Assembly: GCA_022559845.1 (NCBI GenBank)
Contig: CM040126.1
Coordinates: 139,818,064 to 139,882,063, forward strand
Length of the DNA: 64,000 bases
Direction: 5' to 3'
Source: Amorphophallus konjac
Taxonomy: Eukaryota > Streptophyta > Magnoliopsida > Alismatales > Araceae
Part shown: piece by piece, positions 33,668-42,350 of the stretch
Layout: every line of letters starts with the position of its first letter
How positions within the stretch are numbered: the first letter of the stretch is position 1
The notes under the pieces: generated by a model
The model's database searches: none
Told to the model about the DNA's origin: nothing
What the model saw: only the letters and a program-made list of their open reading frames with translations
Made by a program: the position numbers and the translations under genes

Positions 33668-35876
33668 TGATGTGAAACGGTCTACCTAGGATGATAATGA
33701 CCCTTAGACCTATGCATCCACAAGCATACAAGCTCTCAATTCGGCTCACCGTGCGACCTATCTCACGCGACGCACATGCGCTCCCGGTGGGTCCGAGTGA
33801 TGCCGGCGAGGATCCGGGGTGGGACCCTAAGGTTTCCACCGGTTGGTGGGCTTATGGCTGACCCCTAATGGGCCTGGGATACCCAATTTATGGGCGGGCT
33901 AGCACGCTGGGGCGTGGGCTTGGGTGGCGCTCTCTCACTTGCCACGGTGGTGCGCTCGTGGTTTCACAAACAATCAAGTCCGGGCACTCAATTACCGCCA
34001 ACGAGCTAAGGAAACGATACTAGCTAAGCAAAGTAAATGAGGACCAGGAGAGGGACCAGAAGCTCACCTGATCGGTGTGAAGACACCGATCCCGGCCGGA
34101 GACGATGGGCGCGCCGGGAGGCGTGGGTATGCACCCGAACGCCGCGGCGGGGTAGCTTGACCTGCTGGTTAGTTAATTACACAACTACGCCTCTCGCAGG
34201 AGGGGGGATCTCGGGGTGGGGGTTATGGAGTTTACACCAAACACTACCACCACGCAGGGTGGGGCCTTCAGCCGGCCAAGCGGGGTGGGGAAAATTGGTT
34301 AATTATCACACCGGCGGTCGATACCGAAACCTGTCCGGTTCTGGGATTCTGGACCAGCAGTCACTGATGTAGCCGTAGAACACTTTCTGGAATTTTGCCG
34401 GAGGCGCGGTCGGTGTCGTTGGCTTCGTAACAGAATAGGGGTGCGCCTCAAATTTTATGGATTTTCGTTCTGCACGAGCCGGGCTGCCACGATCGACCGA
34501 ACGGGGTCCCTGTTCAGGACCTGCACAGGTTCAGCTTCTGAACAGCAGATTGCCGAGGACGCCACGAACGCTCCCGGGCTCTGTTTTGCAAACGGCCGGT
34601 GTCGATGGAAGCGTGGGGAAGTCTACTTTCCAACGGAGCCGGCCTCGCCACTGTCTGAAGTCCGTGTGGACAGGATGGTCCCGTTGAAGGGGGACAGGTC
34701 GGGGAAGACAGACAGGAGGCAGAACGAACGCCCGGCGGTATAAAAATGGTAACTTCCACTTACGGCGTTCAAACGATGCTCCGTCTTCGGCTTCTGAAAG
34801 CTGACAGGGGGAGGAAGAATTTTGATGAAGAGTTTGATGACCGATTCCTCCAGTCTTGGCCGCTGCACGAGGGTCGAACAGAGATGGCCTTCTGGTTGAG
34901 CCCCCAGTGCGCAGTCGCGGTAGAACGGAGCTAGCGGCCGGCCACGATCTTGGAACGGAGCGATTCCAACTCGCCTGCGGAGAAGACTCGTGGATGCACA
35001 AGTTTGCTGAAGCGCTTGGATGCCGAATCCTCCTGGAACGGGTTGGAAAATGCTCTGCAAGTTGGGGCCAGAAACTGCCTGCGGGCTGGAATGGATTTGT
35101 GGAGGGGAGGCTAAGGTGGTGGTGGTGTATGTGGGTGGAGATGGAGGGGGGTGCGACCCTAGGAGGGAGGGGAAGGGGATGGACGACCTAGGGAGGTGAA
35201 GGGGTCCCTTGGAGAGGGGAAAGGGGTCTTGGGTGGAGGAATATGGCTTGGGAAGGGTGGGGAGTGGCCTTGGGAAGGTGAAAGGGTGCCTGGGAAGATG
35301 AAAGGGTGCCTAGGAGAAGGGGTTTCCACCTAGGGGTTGGAGGGGGAATTGAATGAGTGTATAGGGAAGGGGGAGGGGTCTTAAAGAAGGGTGATTAGGG
35401 AGGAGAGAGAGGGGATTTCGAAATTTAGAGAGAGAGAGGGAGAAGTAGTGAGAGAGAGAGAGAGAACTATAGAGAGAGGGAGAGAGAATACTTGAGGGTT
35501 TAATTTTTCAATTCATCAAAAGTTGTTACAAATGGGAGAGGGGGGGGTCCTTATATAGAGTTGGACCATTTGCACAAAACCCCCTAACAAAGTGCATAAA
35601 TGCAAAAGACCAAGAGACAGGGGGGGGCGCCCATGGGCCAAGCCCACTAACTGGGCCCAATGTCCTCAACTAAGGGTCCAAATGACTCAAGACTTGGATA
35701 ATTAACTCTAAGACCTAGATAATGGACTCAAATAAAGGAAAATTACACATGATATGACTCAAATAAAGAAACTACATAAGCAACAAATAAAGATAGCCAT
35801 GAGGACCACATCTCCAAGGGGTCACGAAGTCGGAGTCGCCTCGTGCCATAGGGAATGCCGGGAGATGTCCTCATCA
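33668..35876 (-). repeat. C1 3' LTR
   Basis: Left copy on the plus strand, which is the 3' LTR in the element's own orientation. Contains minus-strand TATATAAG at 35550-35557 and a GA/CT microsatellite-like tract (35400-35490). The last codons of the 987-codon ORF lie in it. Differences from the other copy are seen near 34029 (C versus A) and 34398 (G versus T). Confidence 0.95.
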
Positions 35877-38785
35877 AATCCCCCGGGGTGGGGAGAACTC
35901 GACCCCGTCGAGTAGGGGTCCAATCGGCTCTCGTACTGCACCAGCAGGTCCGGGTCTAGGCGCATCAAGTCCTCTCGGCTTACCCAAGCATCCTCGGTCG
36001 GGGAACGGCCTTTCCACCTCACGAGGTAGCGCTGGTAGACCCTGTTCCTGGTAAGTGTGCTCTGCTCATCCAGTATTGCCTCCACTTGCTCAAGTCGGCC
36101 TCTCAATCGGGGTGGTAGTTTCGCTCCGGGAGGGTCACTCACAAGGGGGGGTAAAGGCTCGAGATCCTGACTGGGTTCCACCGTGGGGCCCTTATAGCGA
36201 ACCAGATCCGCCACATTGAAAGTGGGGTGAACCCCAAAGCCCTTAGGTAAGTCGAGCTCATAAGCATTGGTACCAACCCGTCTTAGAACCCGAAAGGGTC
36301 CCAAACCCCGTGTCCTCAATTTGGAGGCGGGCCCTGGGAGGAGCCGCTCCGTTCTCACCATCACATGGTCTCCCACTTGGTATTCATAGTGACGACGATG
36401 AGCATCGGCCTGCCTTTTGTAAGCCTCGTTGCTTTTGCCTATATGCTTGCGGATGTTTTCATGTATCTTTGTGGATGTTGACTCACTAGGAGATAATGGG
36501 GGTCCTGGACAACCAAAAGTGGACCTATCATGCAGTGGTGCTACACAGACTTTGGTAGACCTAGGAGGCTTATGCGTCTTGTCAAAGGGGGTGGGGATGG
36601 AAGACCCGGAAAACCCATAAAGGGACCTATCATGCCATGCCATGTAGGCCCTAATAGACCTAGGTGGGCCAGGACAACCATAGATGGATCTATCATGCAT
36701 GGTGGTGATAATTACCGGGGAACCCGAACTTCCTTGAATATTTCTCTCATGCCTAAGACTTGCGACGAACGAGGGTGGGCCATTACATCCGTACATAGAC
36801 CACTCATACTTCTTACATGTCATGTGGGTGATTTGAATGAATGGACCCGACTCATGAATCATGTCAAGCGGTGTGGTGTGTCTAGACACATGCATTCCTT
36901 CCCAAATGGCATCCCTAATGTGTATGGCTTGGTGTGGGAGTTTCCTCTCATAGGGGTCAAATGGGTCTGGGAAAATAGAGTGGGCCTGGTCTATTAAGGT
37001 GGGTGAGGGTAGGAAAGGGTGGGTGGTGGGTAAGGGGGGTGGGTTGCATGGGGGTCTAGACTCCCATAGGAAGGGGTCAAAGGGGTCATGGTAAGGGTCC
37101 CCTAGGGAGAGGAACTCCAGGTCCTCATGTAGCGGTGAGTCATCCTTCTCTAAAGAAATAATTGGGCCGAAGTCTTTGGTGGGTGGATCAGCCAGGAAGG
37201 GATGGTTTGACACTCTACCCGAGATAAGCAATTCTAATTCATGGAGAGCAGCAGGCTCATCCGGTGTAGGGAGGATTAGAAGGAGGTCGCTAGTGTAGCA
37301 ACCTACAGTGTAAGCTGTGGTGATGGATCCGACACATAGATGTAGGAGGTCAACGCTCCTAGGTTGGTCAGCCATTGTGGCCAACATGTCGGTCAACTCT
37401 ATTTGCCATGCTAGGCCCTTAAGAAGGTCATCCCAACTCTCAACCTCATAGGAGGATTGGATAGTGGTGTGATAAGAGGAGAGAGGGACTATGGGGAGGT
37501 GTTGTTCCATGGGAGGGTAGGCATGGGCCATTATCTCTCTAATTGGGCTACCCATCAACCAGCTAACAAGGGTCTCTCCTAAAATAAGCTCGGTCCCATC
37601 TAGAGAGGGTGGTGTAGGGTGAAGGTTACCATGTGAGTTTTTTTCTTCAATTTGGACATGTGTGGTCTCCATGTTGGGAATTGGGTCCGGGGTGTTCACA
37701 ACTTTGGGGTCGGGTATGGGTTCCTCCTCCAAAGAGGTGAGAGAGTATGTTCGGGGTGGGGTGGTGATGGTAGGTGCATGGCGCCCCCAAGGTGATGAGC
37801 AAGGTCGGAATTGGGTTGGGGTTGGAAGTGGAGGTAGTGGGAGTCTAGGTTGGGGTAGGTTTGTAGTTGGAAGTGGAAGGTGGGTTGGGTGAAGACAGTT
37901 GGATTGGTCGATCTTGGGTGGGGCATCCCTTATAGGGGATAATGGAGGGGTAGTAGTAGGGGCTACGGGGGTTTGGGGAGTATGGGTCTCATGGGGAATA
38001 GTGAGTTGCGGGGTGGTGACCGGTGCGGGCCTAGGTGGAGGGGTGGGCACGGGATCCACTTGGGTTTGAACGGTGAGGGTTATGGAAGTGAGTTTTAGTT
38101 GGGGAAGGTTGGTGGGGATTGGGTTTTCCTGACTTGACTCTTGGCATTGTGCCTCAAATTCTTCCTCCCATTCAAGGGGAGCTTCATGAACTTCAATCAC
38201 TTTCTCAACTCTTTGGGGTGGAGGGGTTTGGTAGGGATTTGTGGGTTGGAGGGTGGTGGTCTTTGGGGGCCTAGGTGGAGGGGTGGGTAGTTGGGACAGT
38301 TGGGTTCTAAGGGAGAGGAGTTGGTGGCGAAATGTGGAGAGGGGATCGGTTAGGGGTGGTGGGGGCGGAGTCCTATGGATGGTCTTAAGTTGGCCGGGTT
38401 GGGATTGAGTAGTGGTGGTGCTCCTCGGGCTAGGGGTGTGTGAGTAGGAAGAGTAGGAAGGTTTTGGAATGTAGATTTTCCTAAGTTCTCTCGTCATCTC
38501 TTCCCACGAGTGAATGGGCTCTTGCCTCTCAATCCTTCTTATGGCCTCTATGTGTTCCAATTCTATCTTGGCTTGACCCCGAATTTGTCCCTTGGCCCTA
38601 CAAACTCTTGTGTGTCCGTATACCCGATTCCTCTCAAAGTTCCTTTCCATTGCAGCCTCCCACTTGAGGTAATCACTAGCATGCGACCCATCAAAGGTAA
38701 CACCCTCATCTCGAATAATGTCCCAAAGTATTGGGTTGATCGGATCCCGGTAGTGGGCCGAGTGGGATGGGTATGTGGTAGCCAT
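35822..38785 (-). CDS. C1 fusion protein: Gag-like N terminus, proline-rich middle, integrase C-terminal region and chromodomain
   Basis: An open frame of 987 codons starts at ATG 38785, about 55 bp inside the internal region from the PBS. Residues 1-125 look like a shortened Retrotrans_gag domain (DPINPILWDIIRDEG, SWEEMTRELRKIYIP). Residues 125-360 are Pro-rich. About 360-655 is unrecognised. Residues 657-765 hold five degenerate repeats of HDRSIYGCPGPP. About 785-867 matches the C-terminal region of chromovirus integrases (YQVGDHVMV, GPFRVLRRVG, HPTFNVADLVRYKG), and 902-953 is a chromodomain (YLVRWKGRSPTEDAWVSREDL) with the aromatic residues expected. Protease, reverse transcriptase, RNase H and the integrase core are absent, so it is an internal deletion that kept the frame. 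The last 18 or so codons are in the LTR. Likely roles, inferred: particle assembly and chromatin targeting in trans. Confidence 0.85.
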   Translation of the reverse strand: MATTYPSHSAHYRDPINPILWDIIRDEGVTFDGSHASDYLKWEAAMERNFERNRVYGHTRVCRAKGQIRGQAKIELEHIEAIRRIERQEPIHSWEEMTRELRKIYIPKPSYSSYSHTPSPRSTTTTQSQPGQLKTIHRTPPPPPLTDPLSTFRHQLLSLRTQLSQLPTPPPRPPKTTTLQPTNPYQTPPPQRVEKVIEVHEAPLEWEEEFEAQCQESSQENPIPTNLPQLKLTSITLTVQTQVDPVPTPPPRPAPVTTPQLTIPHETHTPQTPVAPTTTPPLSPIRDAPPKIDQSNCLHPTHLPLPTTNLPQPRLPLPPLPTPTQFRPCSSPWGRHAPTITTPPRTYSLTSLEEEPIPDPKVVNTPDPIPNMETTHVQIEEKNSHGNLHPTPPSLDGTELILGETLVSWLMGSPIREIMAHAYPPMEQHLPIVPLSSYHTTIQSSYEVESWDDLLKGLAWQIELTDMLATMADQPRSVDLLHLCVGSITTAYTVGCYTSDLLLILPTPDEPAALHELELLISGRVSNHPFLADPPTKDFGPIISLEKDDSPLHEDLEFLSLGDPYHDPFDPFLWESRPPCNPPPLPTTHPFLPSPTLIDQAHSIFPDPFDPYERKLPHQAIHIRDAIWEGMHVSRHTTPLDMIHESGPFIQITHMTCKKYEWSMYGCNGPPSFVASLRHERNIQGSSGSPVIITTMHDRSIYGCPGPPRSIRAYMAWHDRSLYGFSGSSIPTPFDKTHKPPRSTKVCVAPLHDRSTFGCPGPPLSPSESTSTKIHENIRKHIGKSNEAYKRQADAHRRHYEYQVGDHVMVRTERLLPGPASKLRTRGLGPFRVLRRVGTNAYELDLPKGFGVHPTFNVADLVRYKGPTVEPSQDLEPLPPLVSDPPGAKLPPRLRGRLEQVEAILDEQSTLTRNRVYQRYLVRWKGRSPTEDAWVSREDLMRLDPDLLVQYESRLDPYSTGSSSPHPGGFDEDISRHSLWHEATPTS

Positions 38786-38840
38786 GATTCATGAACTAGA
38801 TGACAATGCGCCCTAGGACTAGACTTAGTAGAGACAAGTC

Positions 38841-38860
38841 TAAAACTTGCTCTGATACCA
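38841..38860 (-). other. C1 primer binding site (initiator Met tRNA)
   Basis: Minus strand TGGTATCAGAGCAAGTTTTA starts two bases inside from the 5' LTR. TGGTATCAGAGC is the usual plant site complementary to the 3' end of initiator Met tRNA. Confidence 0.9.
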
Positions 38861-38862
38861 CT

Positions 38863-41071
38863 TGATGTGAAACGGTCTACCTAGGATGATAATGACCCTT
38901 AGACCTATGCATCCACAAGCATACAAGCTCTCAATTCGGCTCACCGTGCGACCTATCTCACGCGACGCACATGCGCTCCCGGTGGGTCCGAGTGATGCCG
39001 GCGAGGATCCGGGGTGGGACCCTAAGGTTTCCACCGGTTGGTGGGCTTATGGCTGACCCCTAATGGGCCTGGGATACCCAATTTATGGGCGGGCTAGCAC
39101 GCTGGGGCGTGGGCTTGGGTGGCGCTCTCTCACTTGCCACGGTGGTGCGCTCGTGGTTTCACAAACAATCAAGTCCGGGCACTCAATTACCGCCAACGAG
39201 CTAAGGAAACGATACTAGCTAAGAAAAGTAAATGAGGACCAGGAGAGGGACCAGAAGCTCACCTGATCGGTGTGAAGACACCGATCCCGGCCGGAGACGA
39301 TGGGCGCGCCGGGAGGCGTGGGTATGCACCCGAACGCCGCGGCGGGGTAGCTTGACCTGCTGGTTAGTTAATTACACAACTACGCCTCTCGCAGGAGGGG
39401 GGATCTCGGGGTGGGGGTTATGGAGTTTACACCAAACACTACCACCACGCAGGGTGGGGCCTTCAGCCGGCCAAGCGGGGTGGGGAAAATTGGTTAATTA
39501 TCACACCGGCGGTCGATACCGAAACCTGTCCGGTTCTGGGATTCTGGACCAGCAGTCACTGATGTAGCCGTAGAACACTTTCTGGAATTTTTCCGGAGGC
39601 GCGGTCGGTGTCGTTGGCTTCGTAACAGAATAGGGGTGCGCCTCAAATTTTATGGATTTTCGTTCTGCACGAGCCGGGCTGCCACGATCGACCGAACGGG
39701 GTCCCTGTTCAGGACCTGCACAGGTTCAGCTTCTGAACAGCAGATTGCCGAGGACGCCACGAACGCTCCCGGGCTCTGTTTTGCAAACGGCCGGTGTCGA
39801 TGGAAGCGTGGGGAAGTCTACTTTCCAACGGAGCCGGCCTCGCCACTGTCTGAAGTCCGTGTGGACAGGATGGTCCCGTTGAAGGGGGACAGGTCGGGGA
39901 AGACAGACAGGAGGCAGAACGAACGCCCGGCGGTATAAAAATGGTAACTTCCACTTACGGCGTTCAAACGATGCTCCGTCTTCGGCTTCTGAAAGCTGAC
40001 AGGGGGAGGAAGAATTTTGATGAAGAGTTTGATGACCGATTCCTCCAGTCTTGGCCGCTGCACGAGGGTCGAACAGAGATGGCCTTCTGGTTGAGCCCCC
40101 AGTGCGCAGTCGCGGTAGAACGGAGCTAGCGGCCGGCCACGATCTTGGAACGGAGCGATTCCAACTCGCCTGCGGAGAAGACTCGTGGATGCACAAGTTT
40201 GCTGAAGCGCTTGGATGCCGAATCCTCCTGGAACGGGTTGGAAAATGCTCTGCAAGTTGGGGCCAGAAACTGCCTGCGGGCTGGAATGGATTTGTGGAGG
40301 GGAGGCTAAGGTGGTGGTGGTGTATGTGGGTGGAGATGGAGGGGGGTGCGACCCTAGGAGGGAGGGGAAGGGGATGGACGACCTAGGGAGGTGAAGGGGT
40401 CCCTTGGAGAGGGGAAAGGGGTCTTGGGTGGAGGAATATGGCTTGGGAAGGGTGGGGAGTGGCCTTGGGAAGGTGAAAGGGTGCCTGGGAAGATGAAAGG
40501 GTGCCTAGGAGAAGGGGTTTCCACCTAGGGGTTGGAGGGGGAATTGAATGAGTGTATAGGGAAGGGGGAGGGGTCTTAAAGAAGGGTGATTAGGGAGGAG
40601 AGAGAGGGGATTTCGAAATTTAGAGAGAGAGAGGGAGAAGTAGTGAGAGAGAGAGAGAGAACTATAGAGAGAGGGAGAGAGAATACTTGAGGGTTTAATT
40701 TTTCAATTCATCAAAAGTTGTTACAAATGGGAGAGGGGGGGGTCCTTATATAGAGTTGGACCATTTGCACAAAACCCCCTAACAAAGTGCATAAATGCAA
40801 AAGACCAAGAGACAGGGGGGGGCGCCCATGGGCCAAGCCCACTAACTGGGCCCAATGTCCTCAACTAAGGGTCCAAATGACTCAAGACTTGGATAATTAA
40901 CTCTAAGACCTAGATAATGGACTCAAATAAAGGAAAATTACACATGATATGACTCAAATAAAGAAACTACATAAGCAACAAATAAAGATAGCCATGAGGA
41001 CCACATCTCCAAGGGGTCACGAAGTCGGAGTCGCCTCGTGCCATAGGGAATGCCGGGAGATGTCCTCATCA
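38863..41071 (-). repeat. C1 5' LTR
   Basis: Right copy, adjoining the PBS. It drives transcription of the element. The TATA box lies only about 325 bp from the LTR start, so the part downstream of the promoter is unusually long, about 1.85 kb. Confidence 0.95.
40745..40752 (-). promoter_or_regulatory. TATA box of the C1 5' LTR
   Basis: TATATAAG on the minus strand, followed downstream by a C-rich tract and a CT-rich repeat (plus strand 40620-40685). Confidence 0.7.
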
Positions 41072-41664
41072 CCTCTTCTTTCTTTTATATTCTCTGTTCT
41101 ATTTTCTCCGTCTGTTGTATTGCATGCATGCATTATTCACCCCTTATCACTTTAAGCTCAACCACATTGAGCCATCCTTCAGTGTAACACTTGTACGCAC
41201 CTTATCTTTACTTCATTTCTTCATATCATCATATCTCCCACCCTTTTGCATAAGGGGTTAAAGGGCTAAGGTTCGACAGGTATGTCATCTTCCATGTTCT
41301 TTACATTATATGATTCATTTTGGATTTGATACTACACACTGGTTGTCTAATTCCATATTATTGTGTTGGGTTGTTATCTTTCTTGCAAGGGTAATCTAAG
41401 AAGAACTCTCTCCATCGGCCGGCCGATCGGAAGAGAAGGAAGTCACTCATAATTTCCCCGCTCTTTAAGGTATTCCGCGATCCCTCCTTATTATTTATTG
41501 TTTATTCCTTTTGAGGCCCGCGTGTCCTCTAGCGATCACCCTCCACTAGCATCCATCGTATGCCCTTTTCCCCTTTTCCAGAATCCATTCTTAGCTTAGT
41601 TTATTGCATATTTATTTCTTTCTTGTTCTTATTCTAAGTGGATTCTAAATAGATCTACAAATTA

Positions 41665-42350
41665 ACGTTTGCAGGTTCCACGTGTTGTAGAAGAGAGACT
41701 TTGTTCTCTTATTCTCTCCTGCGCTAGCTGCTGCCGTGGCTGATCTCTCTCTCTTGACTCCTTACCTGCTGCAGTGGTGTTGTTGGGCCACCCCTTCATA
41801 TCTCAATTCCCTCTTCTCTTAGTCTTTTGTTTGCTTTTTCCAACTTCATTTTTTATCCTCCACGTGCATCATCTCTAGTTACCTTGCTAGAGTATTTTAG
41901 CAGCATATCTTATTTATTTTGCATAGATATCATCCCTCCCTTTTGCTCCTTCTTAAGGGGTTTAAAAACAAACACAGAAGGTGTGTTCATGCCCTTGTTA
42001 CATAGATTATTTTCTATAGATCATTGATACTACACTCACTTTTGGTTCTAATCCAATCTTTTCTTGTCTTTGCTTGTCTTCTTTTCAATGGTAATCAAGA
42101 TAAAAGCCCCCTTCATCGGCGGGCTGGTAGAAGGAGGAAGTTGGACTCACATCACACCCGCTTGCAAGGTATTCTTCACGATCACCTTTCTTCTTTTGAG
42201 GTAACCCCTCTGGCGATCACACTCCTAGAGTAGCATCACATGCTCCTTCTCCCACCTTTTGTTTTTATCATCATCATCCTTTTATCATTATTTTCATTAT
42301 TATTTTGGTAATTTTCTTTCTTCTTTTTAAAATATCTATGTGACACGTTC
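41665..42350 (+). repeat. Diverged LTR 3' fragment related to A and B LTRs
   Basis: Segments TTCATCGGCGGGCTGG (about 42111), AAGGAGGAAGTTGG and CTCTGGCGATCAC (42208) follow the same order as in the A1 and B1 LTR 3' parts, but similarity is low. It appears to be the right part of a third, older LTR family. No TG start, PBS or target duplication is seen. There is no ORF of interest. Confidence 0.5.

Larger units (their letters stand above)
33668..41071 (-). mobile_element. Element C1: young non-autonomous chromodomain-type LTR retrotransposon
   Basis: 7404 bp, transcribed on the minus strand. Identical-length LTRs (2209 bp each) with ends TGATG...CATCA, perfect target duplication CCTCT (33663-33667 and 41072-41076), Met-tRNA PBS (38841-38860) and a purine-rich tract (GGGGGATT on the minus strand) before the 3' LTR. 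The 2986-bp internal region holds one long ORF. It encodes a Gag-like N terminus and the integrase C-terminal/chromodomain end but none of the catalytic domains. I find only two substitutions between the LTRs by eye, so insertion is very recent. Removing C1 restores a continuous A-type LTR. Confidence 0.95.
32418..41659 (+). repeat. Third A-type LTR copy, interrupted by element C1
   Basis: LTR from TGTAGACACGG (32418) to GATCTACA (41659), excluding C1. TATA box at 33494. It is followed by AATTA as at the end of the A1 5' LTR, not by a CCAGG target copy, so it is a duplicated 5' LTR and not a solo LTR. Confidence 0.85.
30771..41664 (+). repeat. Duplicate of 4667-8152 (left flank plus 5' LTR of A1), split by element C1
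   Basis: 30771-33667 plus 41077-41664 (3485 bp) aligns end to end with 4667-8152 (3486 bp). It includes the captured exons, the junction CCAGG/TGTAGACACG (32413-32422), the whole LTR and the first five internal bases AATTA. Divergence is a few percent by eye. The copy begins inside the 24 kDa-subunit exon. Since it includes the A1 insertion junction, the duplication is later than the A1 insertion. Confidence 0.85.

Noticed and set aside
34037..35191. Several ORFs of 60-156 codons on both strands in the C1 LTR, repeated identically at 39232-40386
   Set aside because: They overlap each other on both strands, lie in LTR sequence, and resemble no protein. Identity between the copies only reflects the recent insertion.
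36429..36997. Plus-strand ORFs opposite the C1 coding region
   Set aside because: They lie antisense to the well-supported 987-codon frame and match nothing recognisable.
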